A stretch of DNA of 64,000 bases from DATLLJ01 sp965229885 (GCA_965229885.1 CBDDJX010000003.1:310001-374000), one strand, 5' to 3'. Positions 9,230 through 18,235 are shown, counted from the first letter of the stretch. Notes: generated by a model from the sequence alone, not told the origin. Numbers and translations are program-made.

Positions 9230-9427
9230 ACGATCCAACGACGCGAATCGCCTGCGGAACGTCCTGACAATCCCCTACTGCAGCGGTTCGAAGGTGACGG
9301 TGGAAACGCCCTGAAGGGCGGTCGCGTCGCGGAGTCGTGATGCGGCGAAGAACGCCTCGAGGAGTGCCTACTCGGGCGCTGCATACCCGGCAAGCGTCAC
9401 GGCGCTCGCGATCACGACGGTCGCCAA
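9230..9427 (-). pseudogene. decayed lipoprotein gene remnant
   Basis: On the minus strand from a TTG at 9427, one frame reads like a secreted lipoprotein: ATVVIASAVTLAGYAAPE, stop, ALLEAFFAASRLRDATALQ, then GVSTVTFEPLQ, stop, GIVRTF. Both stops (9370-9368 and 9277-9275) are TAG. The first falls where Gln would be natural after PE. The residue where a lipobox cysteine is expected (LAG-C) is tyrosine. Composition and the hydrophobic start support a former CDS, but no homologue could be checked. The upstream end also contains an AATCTGC word repeat at 9425-9447. Confidence 0.45.
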
Positions 9428-9450
9428 TCTGCAATCTGCGATCTGCACTG

Positions 9451-11952
9451 TCAGACGTCAGCGACAGCGTCTCCAGGGTCGCCAGGCTCCTCTTTTTCGA
9501 CGAGCCTGGCGATCGACACGACGCGGTCGTCGCCCTCGATGTCGATCAAGCGGACCCCTTGCGTCGCGCGGCCGATGGCCCGCACGTCGTTGGTCTGCAT
9601 GCGCAGAATCATGCCCTGCTGCGTGATGACCAGCAGTTCGTCGCCTTCCTGCACGTAGGCGACGCCGACGACGTGCCCGTTGCGATCGCTGGTCGCGATG
9701 TTGATGACGCCGACACCGCCCCGCGATTGGACGCGGTACTCATTGATTTCGGTGCGCTTGCCGTATCCGTGCTCGGTCACCGTCAGCAGCGTGCCTCCGG
9801 AGCTGACCACTTCCATCGCAACGACGTAGTCGTCGCCCCGGAGCGTGATGCCGCGGACGCCGTACGCCGTGCGTCCCATCGGCCGCACGTCGCCCTCCCC
9901 GAACCGGATGGCCATGCCGCCGCGGCTGCCGATGAAGATCTCGCCCTTGCCGTCGGTGACCTGCACGGCGATCACGGCGTCGCCGTCCTCGATCCCCATC
10001 GCGATGATCCCGCCGGCGCGGGGATTGCTGAACGCCGACAGCGCCGTCTTCTTCACGACGCCGCGGCGCGAACCCATCACGACGTAGCGGCTCTCGTCGA
10101 ATTCCTTCACCGCCATCAGCGCCGCGATCTTCTCGTCTTCCTCCATCGACACGAGGTTGGCAATCGACTTGCCCTTGCCGCCGGGGCCGACGTCGGGGAT
10201 CTCGTGGACCTTGAGCCAGTACGCGCGGCCGCGGTCCGAGAAGATCATGATGTACGCGTGCGTGGAGGCGACGAAGAGATGGCTGACGAAATCCTCGTCG
10301 CGCGTGCGCATGCCGATGCGCCCCTTCCCCCCGCGCCGCTGATTCCGGTACGTCGTGATCGCCGTCCGCTTGATGTAGCCCGTGTTGCTGACGGTGATCG
10401 CCATGTCTTCTTCGGCGATCAGATCCTCGATGCTGATGTCGCCTGCCTCGCCCTCGACGATCTCCGAGCGGCGATCGTCGCCATACGTGTCGCGCACCGC
10501 CTTTAACTCGTCGACGATCATCTGCATCAACAGCCGCTCGCTGGCGAGCACGGCCCGCAGCCGCTCGATCGTCTTGAGCAGCTCCGCCAGCTCGTCGAGG
10601 ATCTTCTGCCGCTCGAGGCCGGTCAGTCGCTGTAGCTGCATGTCCAGGATGGCCTGCGACTGGATCTGCGACAGGCTGAACCCGGCCATCAATCCGTCGC
10701 GCGCTTCGCCGACGGTCTTCGATCCGCGAATGAGCTTGATGACGGCGTCGAGATGATCCAGGGCGATCTTCAGCCCTTCGAGAACGTGATAGCGAGCCTC
10801 AGCCTTCCTCAACTCGAATTCGGTGCGGCGCCGAACGATGTCGCGGCGGAACTCGACGAAGCTTTCAACCAGCTCCAGAAGGTTCAACACCTTCGGGCGG
10901 CCGCCGACGATCGCCAGCATGATGATGCCGAAGCTCGATTGCAGCGGCGTGTGCTTGTACAGGTTGTTGAGGACGACCTCGGCCATTTCGCCGCGCTTCA
11001 GCTCGATGACGATCCGCATCCCGTCGCGGTCGGATTCGTCCCGCAGGTCCGAAATGCCTTCGATGGTTTTCGCGCCCACTAGGTCGGCGATTCGTTCGAC
11101 GAGCTTCGCTTTGTTGACCTGATACGGAATCTCCGTCACGACGATCGCCTGCCTGTCGCCCTTCTTGTTGGTTTCGATCGCCGACCTGGCGCGCATCAGG
11201 ATCGAGCCGCGGCCGGTGGTATAGGCCTGGACGGCGCCCTGGCGGCCGACAATCTGGCCGGCCGTCGGGAAATCAGGCGCCGGAATGCGCCGAATCAGGT
11301 TTCGCAGCTTTTCGCCTGTCGTCACACGGACGCCCGCCTCGGCGAAGTGCGTGTGCTCGATCAGCCAGACGCAGCCGTCGATGACTTCGCGGAGATTGTG
11401 CGGCGGAACGTTGGTCGCCATGCCGACGGCGATGCCGGCCGAGCCGTTGACCAGAAGGTTCGGAAAGGGCGCCGGAAGAACCGTCGGCTCCTCGGTGGTC
11501 TCGTCGTAGTTCGGCACGAAGTCGACGGTTTCCTTATCGAGATCGCCCATCATGTCGTCGGCGAGCGCCTGGAGCCGCGCTTCCGTGTACCGCATCGCCG
11601 CTGGCGGGTCGCCGTCGATCGAGCCAAAATTCCCCTGCCCGTTCACGAGCGGGTAGCGCATGTTGAAGTCCTGCGCCAGCCGCACGAGCGTGTCGTAAAT
11701 CGACGCGTCGCCGTGGGGATGGAAGTTGCCCATTACCTCGCCGACGATCTTGGCGCACTTGCGATAGCCCCGGGTGGAGGACAGGCCCATCGTCTTCATG
11801 CCGTAGAGCACGCGGCGATGCGCCGGCTTGAGGCCGTCGCGCGCGTCGGGCAGCGCTCGTCCAATGATCACGCTCATGGCGTAATCCATGTACGACCGCT
11901 TCATTTCGTCTTCGATGTTTACGGGGTGGAGTGCGGGAACGAGATCAGCCAT
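9451..11952 (-). CDS. gyrA: DNA gyrase subunit A
   Basis: GyrA is the breakage-reunion subunit of the type II topoisomerase that introduces negative supercoils. The N-terminus IIGRALPDARDGLKPAHRR, the catalytic Tyr122 in MRYTEARLQ, and the C-terminal beta-pinwheel with the GyrA-box-like QRRGGKG segment (near residue 535) identify gyrase rather than topo IV. Numbering matches E. coli up to the active site. The residue at position 83 is Ala (HPHGDASIYD), as in mycobacteria, instead of the quinolone-sensitive Ser; Asp87 is kept. It lies 38 bases downstream of gyrB on the same strand. Length 833 is normal. Confidence 0.98.
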   Translation of the reverse strand: MADLVPALHPVNIEDEMKRSYMDYAMSVIIGRALPDARDGLKPAHRRVLYGMKTMGLSSTRGYRKCAKIVGEVMGNFHPHGDASIYDTLVRLAQDFNMRYPLVNGQGNFGSIDGDPPAAMRYTEARLQALADDMMGDLDKETVDFVPNYDETTEEPTVLPAPFPNLLVNGSAGIAVGMATNVPPHNLREVIDGCVWLIEHTHFAEAGVRVTTGEKLRNLIRRIPAPDFPTAGQIVGRQGAVQAYTTGRGSILMRARSAIETNKKGDRQAIVVTEIPYQVNKAKLVERIADLVGAKTIEGISDLRDESDRDGMRIVIELKRGEMAEVVLNNLYKHTPLQSSFGIIMLAIVGGRPKVLNLLELVESFVEFRRDIVRRRTEFELRKAEARYHVLEGLKIALDHLDAVIKLIRGSKTVGEARDGLMAGFSLSQIQSQAILDMQLQRLTGLERQKILDELAELLKTIERLRAVLASERLLMQMIVDELKAVRDTYGDDRRSEIVEGEAGDISIEDLIAEEDMAITVSNTGYIKRTAITTYRNQRRGGKGRIGMRTRDEDFVSHLFVASTHAYIMIFSDRGRAYWLKVHEIPDVGPGGKGKSIANLVSMEEDEKIAALMAVKEFDESRYVVMGSRRGVVKKTALSAFSNPRAGGIIAMGIEDGDAVIAVQVTDGKGEIFIGSRGGMAIRFGEGDVRPMGRTAYGVRGITLRGDDYVVAMEVVSSGGTLLTVTEHGYGKRTEINEYRVQSRGGVGVINIATSDRNGHVVGVAYVQEGDELLVITQQGMILRMQTNDVRAIGRATQGVRLIDIEGDDRVVSIARLVEKEEPGDPGDAVADV

Positions 11953-11990
11953 CGTTGTGCCGTGTGCCTCGTGCTAAGTGCCTGGTGGCG

Positions 11991-14591
11991 TCATACATCC
12001 AGGTTTTTGACATCCAACGCATTGTCTTCGATGAATTTGCGGCGCGGCTCGACCTGGTCACCCATCAGCGTCGTGAACATGAGATCTGCTTCGGTGTGAT
12101 CCTCGGCCCGCACCTGCAGCAGCGTCCGCACCGCGGGATCCATCGTGGTCGCCCAGAGCTGATCGGGGTTCATTTCGCCGAGCCCTTTGTACCGATTCAC
12201 GGCCACGCCCTTCTTGCCGGCGGCGATGAAGAACTCCACGAGTTCGTCGAGCGAATGCAGCGTGGTGATGTCCGGCTGTCGCACATGCTTCGCTCCGGGG
12301 GCCCCTGCCGTTCGGTCAACCGGCGCTCGCGTCGTGGCTTCGTCGCCACTCGCCGCACCGTCCGTTGCCGCCCCGGCCTCAGCGACGTCCATGACGTCTA
12401 CGACCGGGGCTGTCGTCGAGACGATGATGTCGCCCGCAAGCGCCGGGATGTCGCGGTGGTTTGCCAGCAGCGTTCGGTATTCGCCCGCCGTCACGAAGTC
12501 GACGCCGATCGTATGCTGCCGCGGGTAGCCGCTGGATCGATCATTGACGTGCAGCAGGTACCGGTTGTGCTCCTCGTCGCGCTCCACGGTGACAGTCCGC
12601 GTCGGCGTGGTCAACGCGTGCGCGACGCCGTCGAGCTTGTCCTTGTCGGCGAAGTATTCGCGATCGGCGCCGGCGCCGAGGAGCGCCTCCACGATCTCGC
12701 GCGGATGGCCGCGCCGCTCGACGACGTGCAGCAGCTTCTGGTGCGCGATTATCCTGTGCAGGAGTTTCTCGAGCTCGCTGCCGGAGACCTCGACCCCTTT
12801 CGACGGAATCCGTACGACGCGTGCCTCCGTGGCGCGCTTGATGAGGAACGCGTCGAGATCTCGCTCGTCCTTGATGTACGTTTCCGACTTTCCGCGCTTG
12901 GCTCGGAATAGCGGCGGCTGCGCGATGTAGACGTAGCCGTTCGCGATCACCTTCGGCAGCTGTCGATAGAAAAACGTTAGGAGTAAAGTCCGGATGTGCG
13001 AGCCATCGACGTCCGCGTCGGTCATGATGATGATGCGATGGTAGCGCAGCTTGCTGATGTCGAAGTCGTCGGCGCCAATACCGCAGCCAAGCGCCGCGAT
13101 CATGGTCTTGATTTCGTCGCTGCCGAGCATCTTGTCGAAGCGGGCCTTCTCGACATTTAGAATCTTGCCTTTGAGCGGCAGGATGGCCTGGAATCGCCGA
13201 TCGCGCCCCTGCTTGGCCGAGCCGCCGGCCGATTCGCCCTCAACGATATACAGCTCACTCAGCGCGGGGTCGCGCTCCTGGCAGTCCGCGAGCTTGCCGG
13301 GCAGCGAGCTGCTGTCGAGCGCCCCCTTGCGCCGAACCAGATCGCGGGCCTTGCGCGCCGCTTCGCGCGCCCGCGCCGCGTCGATCGCCTTGCCGACAAT
13401 CCGGCGCGCCACCGACGGGTTCTCCTCGAGATAGGCGCCCAGCTTGTCATTGATGATCGCCTCGACGATGCCCTTGACTTCGGTATTGCCGAGTTTTGTC
13501 TTCGTCTGTCCTTCGAACTGCGGCCGCGGAATCTTCACGCTGACGACGCCAGTTAGGCCTTCGCGAATATCATCGCCCGTGATGCTTTCCTTTAGGTCCT
13601 TCGCCAGTGTGTTCTTCGTTGCGTACGAATTGATCGTGCGCGTGAGCGCGGCGCGGAAGCCCGAGAGATGCGTGCCGCCCTCATGCGTGTTGATGTTGTT
13701 CGCGAAGGCGTACACGATTTCTGCGTAGCCGTCGTTCCACTGCAGGGCGATCTCGACGTCAATTCCTTCCTTCTCGCCGTGCATGTGAATCGGCTTCTCG
13801 TTGACCGCCGCCTTGTTCTTATTCAGGTGGGTAACGAACGAGACGATGCCGCCTTCATAGTGGAACCTATGAGACTTGCCGTCGCGCTCGTCGTCGAGCG
13901 TGATTAGTAGGCCGCCATTCAGGAAGGCCAGCTCGCGCAGCCGCTGGGCGAGCGTGTCGAAGCTGAACACGGTCGTCTCGAACACCTGCGTGTCCGGCTT
14001 GAACGTGACCTTGGTGCCGCGGCGCTTCGTCGTGCCGGTCATTTCGAGCTCGCCCGTGGGCCGGCCGCGCTCGTAGCTTTGCTGGTAGACCTGACCATTA
14101 CGCCAGATTTCAAGATCTAGCGCTTCCGACAGCGCGTTGACGACTGAAATGCCCACGCCGTGGAGCCCGCCCGACACCTTATAGCTGTCGTTGTCGAACT
14201 TGCCGCCTGCGTGCAGTACCGTCATCACGACTTCGGCGGCCGATTTGCCGCTGGCGTGCCGATCGACCGGGATGCCGCGGCCATTGTCGACGACGGTCAG
14301 TGAACCGTCGATGTGAATCGTGACGGTGACCTGGTCGCAGAAGCCGACCAGCGCCTCGTCGACGGAGTTATCGACCACCTCGTACACTAGGTGGTGCAGG
14401 CCCGCCGCCCCCGTCGACCCGATGTACATTGCGGGCCGCTTCCGCACCGCCTCCAGCCCTTCAAGGACCTTGATCTTGTCGGCCGAATAGTCGTCCGCAC
14501 CACCAGGCACGCCCTGGCCGTTCGGGCCTTGTGGCGCGTCCGCCGCGAGATCGGCTTGCTCGGAATCCGGGGCTCGGTCTGTGTATTCCAT
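11991..14591 (-). CDS. gyrB: DNA gyrase subunit B
   Basis: GyrB supplies the ATPase and TOPRIM parts of gyrase. The GHKL ATPase motifs (VVDNSVDEALVG; DNGRGIPVD; GGLHGVGISVVNALS) lie in the first 140 residues. TOPRIM starts at IVEGESAGGSAKQGRDR and ends at the C-terminal KGLGEMNPDQLW. Glu replaces the Asp426-equivalent in EGDSAGG. A proteobacteria-like insert of about 170 residues interrupts the TOPRIM region, and within it an Ala/Thr/Gly-rich linker (roughly DVMDVAEAGAATDGA) adds about 40 residues. The ATG at 14591 overlaps the dnaN TGA by one base (TGATG); a GTG directly before it (14594) is the alternative start. Confidence 0.98.
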   Translation of the reverse strand: MEYTDRAPDSEQADLAADAPQGPNGQGVPGGADDYSADKIKVLEGLEAVRKRPAMYIGSTGAAGLHHLVYEVVDNSVDEALVGFCDQVTVTIHIDGSLTVVDNGRGIPVDRHASGKSAAEVVMTVLHAGGKFDNDSYKVSGGLHGVGISVVNALSEALDLEIWRNGQVYQQSYERGRPTGELEMTGTTKRRGTKVTFKPDTQVFETTVFSFDTLAQRLRELAFLNGGLLITLDDERDGKSHRFHYEGGIVSFVTHLNKNKAAVNEKPIHMHGEKEGIDVEIALQWNDGYAEIVYAFANNINTHEGGTHLSGFRAALTRTINSYATKNTLAKDLKESITGDDIREGLTGVVSVKIPRPQFEGQTKTKLGNTEVKGIVEAIINDKLGAYLEENPSVARRIVGKAIDAARAREAARKARDLVRRKGALDSSSLPGKLADCQERDPALSELYIVEGESAGGSAKQGRDRRFQAILPLKGKILNVEKARFDKMLGSDEIKTMIAALGCGIGADDFDISKLRYHRIIIMTDADVDGSHIRTLLLTFFYRQLPKVIANGYVYIAQPPLFRAKRGKSETYIKDERDLDAFLIKRATEARVVRIPSKGVEVSGSELEKLLHRIIAHQKLLHVVERRGHPREIVEALLGAGADREYFADKDKLDGVAHALTTPTRTVTVERDEEHNRYLLHVNDRSSGYPRQHTIGVDFVTAGEYRTLLANHRDIPALAGDIIVSTTAPVVDVMDVAEAGAATDGAASGDEATTRAPVDRTAGAPGAKHVRQPDITTLHSLDELVEFFIAAGKKGVAVNRYKGLGEMNPDQLWATTMDPAVRTLLQVRAEDHTEADLMFTTLMGDQVEPRRKFIEDNALDVKNLDV

Positions 14592-15718
14592 CACACTCGC
14601 ATCGGCATGATCACGTACGTATAGTCGTAACCTTCAGCTCCGACCGGCTTCATCACCGCCTGACTGACTTCGTCCTTCAGTTCAAGCGACACCACATCAG
14701 TGGCGACAGCGGTAAGGAAATCGAGCACGTACTGCGCGTTGAAGCAGATCTGGAGTGGTGGTCCACTGTAATCAACGGGTAGTGTTTCCGTCGCTTCGCC
14801 GATCTCGGGGCTGCTCGACGTCACGTCAACTTTTCCCTTGTCAATCTGAAACTTGACCGCACGCGAGCGTTCATTTGACAGCAGTGCCACCCGCTTTATG
14901 GCGTTTGTTAACCGGTCGCGCTCGAACTCGATGTGTTTGTCGTTGCCCTTGGGAATCACCCGTTCGTACGCGGGAAACTGCCCGTCGATCATGCGGGAGA
15001 TCAGGAGCCGTCCGGCCACGCCGAAAAATAAGTGGTTCTCGCCCCGCTCGTAGCTGATATCGCCGTCGCCTTCACTCAGGAGTCGTGCGAGTTCACCGAG
15101 AGTCTTCTTCGGTAGGATCGCCTTGTTTTCTTCCTCTGGTGATCCGGCCGCGCCCTTCGTCGCTTTACTGTCACGCGGTGCCGTGACTAGGGCCAGGCGG
15201 TGGCCATCGGTTGCGACGAGGCTCATTGAATCCGGTCTTAACACGAACTGCGCACCGTTGAGAAAATAGCGTGTGTCCTCTCCTGTGATCGCGAACTGCG
15301 TCTTCGCGACCATCTCCTTCACCGCGGTTCGGGGCAGTATTGCGCTTATGGTCCCGCCGGTTTCGGGCACTATGGGAAAGTCTTCACGCGGTAGCGTCTG
15401 TAGCCGTGAATCGAATCGATCGGCGACCACTTTGGCGCCTCCCTTATCCTCCGCGAGGAGGATATCGGTTTCGGGTAGGGACCTGACGATCTCGTAAAGT
15501 TTCTTCGCCGGTAGTGTCAGTGAACCTGGTTTTACCACGGTCGCAGGGCATTGACTACGCAACGCCACTTCAAGGTCGGTTGCGAGAAAGTGTAACTCAT
15601 TAACTTTCGCGTATATAAACACGTTTGCGAGAATAGGAATAGTGTTCTTGCGTTCGACGATGCCTTGAAAGAGCTGTAGTTCTCGTAAAAGGTCGTTTTT
15701 ACGGACGACAAGTTCCAT
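14591..15718 (-). CDS. dnaN: DNA polymerase III sliding clamp (beta subunit)
   Basis: The beta clamp tethers the replicative polymerase to DNA and recruits many clamp-binding proteins. The 375-residue length and three repeated clamp domains fit. Recognisable parts are the N-terminus LLRELQLFQGIVERKNTIPIL, a middle FVLRPDSMSLVATDGHRLA and the invariant C-terminal YVIMPMRV. The gene follows dnaA across a 265-base AT-rich gap and is translationally coupled to gyrB. Base composition is clearly lower in GC than the flanking gyr genes, with many third-position A/T codons, as in dnaA. Confidence 0.98.
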   Translation of the reverse strand: MELVVRKNDLLRELQLFQGIVERKNTIPILANVFIYAKVNELHFLATDLEVALRSQCPATVVKPGSLTLPAKKLYEIVRSLPETDILLAEDKGGAKVVADRFDSRLQTLPREDFPIVPETGGTISAILPRTAVKEMVAKTQFAITGEDTRYFLNGAQFVLRPDSMSLVATDGHRLALVTAPRDSKATKGAAGSPEEENKAILPKKTLGELARLLSEGDGDISYERGENHLFFGVAGRLLISRMIDGQFPAYERVIPKGNDKHIEFERDRLTNAIKRVALLSNERSRAVKFQIDKGKVDVTSSSPEIGEATETLPVDYSGPPLQICFNAQYVLDFLTAVATDVVSLELKDEVSQAVMKPVGAEGYDYTYVIMPMRV

Positions 15719-15983
15719 AACTGTGATGGCCTCACTTAAACCGGTGTGCGGACCCGTGATCCCCTTAAGTTAGGGAGGAGAGATTAGAGGATAGGAAATT
15801 ATATAGGAAAAGAGGGTGCGTTGAAAAGCGCGGTTACAGTATTAACCCTTATTTCCGAATCAGTTAAGTTGTGGAGAAAGAGTAATTTAAAAGCGCGCCT
15901 CGAGTGCAGTTTATGAAACCTCAGCCGGAGCGTATGCGATATCCATAGGCTTCCCCGTGAAGGGTGTTGGAAAGGGCGTAAAT
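15719..15983. other. candidate oriC / DNA-unwinding element between dnaN and dnaA
   Basis: This 265-base gap holds no ORF of note. Bases 15781-15810 have only 8 G/C of 30 (run ATAGGAAATTATATAGG), a plausible unwinding element. TGTGGAGAA at 15870-15878 is the complement of TTCTCCACA, one mismatch from the DnaA-box consensus TTATCCACA. The dnaA-dnaN gap is a common oriC site, and gene strands switch at dnaA/rpmH as expected at an origin. No GC-skew calculation could be run. Confidence 0.5.
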
Positions 15984-17312
15984 TCAGCGAAATCCTTCCA
16001 TAAAATTAACTATTAACGTGTTGAAATCTCCATCTTTCTTCCTCAGATCTTCAACCTTCCTAATCGAGTGGATTACCGTTGAGTGATGTTTTCCGCCGAA
16101 GCTTCGGCCGATCTCTGGTAACGACGCGCGAGTGAGTGATTTACAGAGATACATCGATATCTGCCGAGGTAAAGCGATTGATTTTGAATTATTGCGCGAT
16201 TTTAAGTCAACAAGCTTTAAGTTATAGTGATCGGCGACGAACTTCTGAATGATCTCGATCGTCACCGCCTTCTCTTCATGCTCGAGGATATTCTTCAATA
16301 CCTCGTGCGCGAGCGGAAGCGTGATTTCCTGACCAGTCAGCGACGCGTAAGCAATCAACCGAATCAGCGATCCTTCGAGTTCGCGGATATTTGATTTAAT
16401 CCGTCCCGCAATATAGATCGCGACATTATCAGGAAGCGGCACAGCTTCCGTGTCCGCCTTTTTTTTAAGGATCGCTACCTTGGTTTCGAGGTCCGGTGGT
16501 TGAATATCCGCGATCAAACCCCATTCAAATCGCGACCTTAGCCGCTCCTCGAGTCGTGGAATTCCATGGGGAGGACAGTCACTACTGATGACAATCTGCT
16601 TCTGTGAGTCATACAGCGCGTTAAATGTGTGGAAGAACTCCGTCTGGGTGCCCTCTTTGCCCGCAATGAACTGCACATCATCGACGAGCAGCACGTCGAC
16701 CGTGCGATAGCGTTCGCGAAATTCGATAATACGATCATAGCGGACCGCGTTGATCATCTCGTTCATGAACCGCTCAGCGGAGATGTAGGTCAGTTTTAGA
16801 TCGCGATCGTGCTTGAGGACGTACTGCCCGATCGCGTGCATCAGATGCGTCTTCCCAAGTCCCACTCCGCCGTAGATATACAGCGGGTTGTATGATCGCG
16901 ACGGCGCCTCGGCGACAGCGCGGCACGCCGCATGTGCAAACTGATTCGAGGTGCCGACGATGAAGGTGTCGAACGTGTAGCGAGGGTTAAGGCCAGGCCC
17001 CGGGACCGTGGCCGCCGCGCGCGTTTCGAGTGCGACCGCTTCGTCGGGGATAAGCTGGGCCGCCGGATTGTCCGAGGGCGTCTCAGAGAGAAAGCGAACG
17101 ATAAGATTCGGCCGCTTCGCCTCGATCATCGCTTCGGTGATGACGCCCGAGTAGTGCTTTGTCAGCCAGTCTTTAAATAACCCGTTCGGAACACGTACCG
17201 TCACCGACGTACGATCGTCGCAGACGAAAGTCGTCGGCTTGAACCAGGTGTAAAAGCTATGCCGGTTCACCTTAGTTTCGATGTGCGACAGAATTTCGTC
17301 CCAGAGGTTCAT
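15984..17312 (-). CDS. dnaA: chromosomal replication initiator DnaA
   Basis: DnaA binds DnaA boxes and opens oriC. I start at ATG 17312 (MNLWDEILSHIE), the typical domain I start; the open frame extends 58 codons further upstream through the DnaA-box region, which is not family-like. That gives 442 residues. Domain III has Walker A GGVGLGKTHL and Walker B LLVDDVQFIAGK. Domain IV ends with the DnaA signature (SLTRASLPEIGRSFGGKHHS). The leader contains DnaA boxes, suggesting autoregulation. GC is lower than in neighbouring genes. Confidence 0.98.
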   Translation of the reverse strand: MNLWDEILSHIETKVNRHSFYTWFKPTTFVCDDRTSVTVRVPNGLFKDWLTKHYSGVITEAMIEAKRPNLIVRFLSETPSDNPAAQLIPDEAVALETRAAATVPGPGLNPRYTFDTFIVGTSNQFAHAACRAVAEAPSRSYNPLYIYGGVGLGKTHLMHAIGQYVLKHDRDLKLTYISAERFMNEMINAVRYDRIIEFRERYRTVDVLLVDDVQFIAGKEGTQTEFFHTFNALYDSQKQIVISSDCPPHGIPRLEERLRSRFEWGLIADIQPPDLETKVAILKKKADTEAVPLPDNVAIYIAGRIKSNIRELEGSLIRLIAYASLTGQEITLPLAHEVLKNILEHEEKAVTIEIIQKFVADHYNLKLVDLKSRNNSKSIALPRQISMYLCKSLTRASLPEIGRSFGGKHHSTVIHSIRKVEDLRKKDGDFNTLIVNFMEGFR

Positions 17313-17362
17313 TTCACCATTAAAACCAGGATTCGGTAAACTTTCGCCGTCGATTTCCGCGA

Positions 17363-17394
17363 TTTCCCACAGCTTTTTCCACAGGTGTGGAAAA
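17363..17394. promoter_or_regulatory. DnaA box cluster upstream of dnaA
   Basis: TTTTCCACA at 17375-17383 and its inverted copy TGTGGAAAA at 17386-17394 form a back-to-back pair two bases apart; TTTCCCACA at 17363-17371 is a weaker third site. TTTTCCACA differs from TTATCCACA by one base. The position, 51-82 bases before the dnaA ATG, fits autoregulation or an origin subregion. Confidence 0.7.
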
Positions 17395-17457
17395 CTATGG
17401 GAAGAGACCAAACGCGCATGGGTTGGGGCGCCCGTGAGATTGATTTGAAGGACGCCG

Positions 17458-17486
17458 ACTGTAACACAAACCACTTCGATTGACAC
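17458..17486 (-). promoter_or_regulatory. candidate dnaA promoter
   Basis: Read on the minus strand, GTGTCA (17486-17481) and TACAGT (17463-17458) are 17 bases apart, about 145 bases before the chosen dnaA ATG, so the DnaA boxes would lie in the leader. The -35 overlaps the divergent rpmH -35. Both elements are only 4 of 6 to consensus. Confidence 0.3.
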
Positions 17487-17508
17487 GCTCGTGGACGGTC
17501 GCTAACAT
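17480..17508 (+). promoter_or_regulatory. sigma-70 promoter for rpmH-rnpA
   Basis: TTGACA (17480-17485), a perfect -35, is followed after 17 bases by TAACAT (17503-17508). Predicted transcription would begin near 17515, shortly before the rpmH ribosome site AGGAG (17524-17528) and ATG (17536). This is one of the best promoter matches in the window. Confidence 0.65.
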
Positions 17509-17535
17509 TAGCGGTTCGCCGTCAGGAGTAAACGC

Positions 17536-17685
17536 ATGAAAGGGAAGCGCACGTTCCAACCGAACAACCGCCGCCGGGCGAAGGCCCATGGGTTTCTCGT
17601 GCGTATGAGCACGAAAAACGGGCGGCTCGTACTCAAACGCCGCCGGGCGAAAGGCCGCAAACGCCTGACCGTCAGCAGCGAATAG
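17536..17685 (+). CDS. rpmH: 50S ribosomal protein L34
   Basis: This is a 49-residue, very basic protein: MKGKRTFQPNNRRRAKAHGF at the start, then LVRMSTKNGRLVLKRRRAKG. This is the standard L34 sequence (TxQPxxRxxxxxHGFxxRMxTxxGRxVLxxRRxKGR). AGGAG lies seven bases before the ATG. It is divergent from dnaA and six bases ahead of rnpA, the usual order near oriC. It ends with TAG, one of several housekeeping genes showing that TAG is a real stop here. Confidence 0.97.
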   Translation: MKGKRTFQPNNRRRAKAHGFLVRMSTKNGRLVLKRRRAKGRKRLTVSSE

Positions 17686-17691
17686 AGAACA

Positions 17692-18054
17692 GTGCCTCGA
17701 TTCCGGCCCCATGAACGCATCCGGCGCCGCGCCGAGTTTCAGGAAGTCTATAACCGCGGCGCCCGAATCCACGGTCGGTTTGCGACCGTGTTCGTCCTGG
17801 CCAATAACCGCGCGGTTGGACGTCTGGGCATTGCGGCGACGAAAAAGCTCGGCGGGTCTATTCAGCGGAACCGAGCTAAACGACTGATTAGAGAGGTTTT
17901 CCGTCACAATAACATCGCGCCAGGGTTTGATGTCGTGGTCGTACCCAGACGCGAGATACTCGACGCCACCCTGACCGTCCTTGGAGCCGACTATCGCAAT
18001 AGCCTTGAACGCCGTGTCCGTCCGCATCGCCCTGATGGCGCTTCGCGCCTATAA
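17692..18054 (+). CDS. rnpA: ribonuclease P protein component
   Basis: The protein cofactor of RNase P, which matures tRNA 5' ends. It is 120 residues long, starts at GTG 17692, and carries the family signature RNRAKRLIREVFR near residue 63 plus an aromatic/basic N-terminal RFRPHERIRRRAEFQEVY. Its 3' end overlaps the start of yidD by about 40 bases in another frame, as in many genomes. No ribosome site of its own is obvious, so translation may be coupled to rpmH. Confidence 0.96.
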   Translation: MPRFRPHERIRRRAEFQEVYNRGARIHGRFATVFVLANNRAVGRLGIAATKKLGGSIQRNRAKRLIREVFRHNNIAPGFDVVVVPRREILDATLTVLGADYRNSLERRVRPHRPDGASRL

Positions 18055-18235
18055 ACTCTGTATTTCTCAGTACTTCTGGGGATCGTGCCGCTTTCTGCCG
18101 TCTTGCGCCGACTACGCGGCTGAGGCGATTGAGCGGCACGGAGTCGCCCGCGGTAGCTGGCTCGCCGCCCGCCGCCTGATGCGCTGCCATCCTCTTTGCG
18201 CGGCCGGCCACGATCCGGTTCCGCTTCCGGAGTAG
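18014..18235 (+). CDS. yidD: membrane protein insertion efficiency factor YidD
   Basis: YidD is a small membrane-associated protein that helps Sec/YidC-dependent insertion. The hallmark CRFLPSCADYAAEAIERHG and the later RRLMRCHPLCAAGHDPVP are present, including the conserved cysteines. GTG 18014 gives SVRIALMALRAYK at the amphipathic start; ATG 18035 is an alternative. The gene overlaps the rnpA 3' end and stops two bases before the yidC ATG. Confidence 0.92.
   Translation: MSVRIALMALRAYKLCISQYFWGSCRFLPSCADYAAEAIERHGVARGSWLAARRLMRCHPLCAAGHDPVPLPE

Noticed and set aside
9337..10506. 389-codon plus-strand frame over the gyrA 3' end
   Set aside because: An Asp/His-rich mirror frame of gyrA, with no domain pattern; gyrA is certain on the minus strand.
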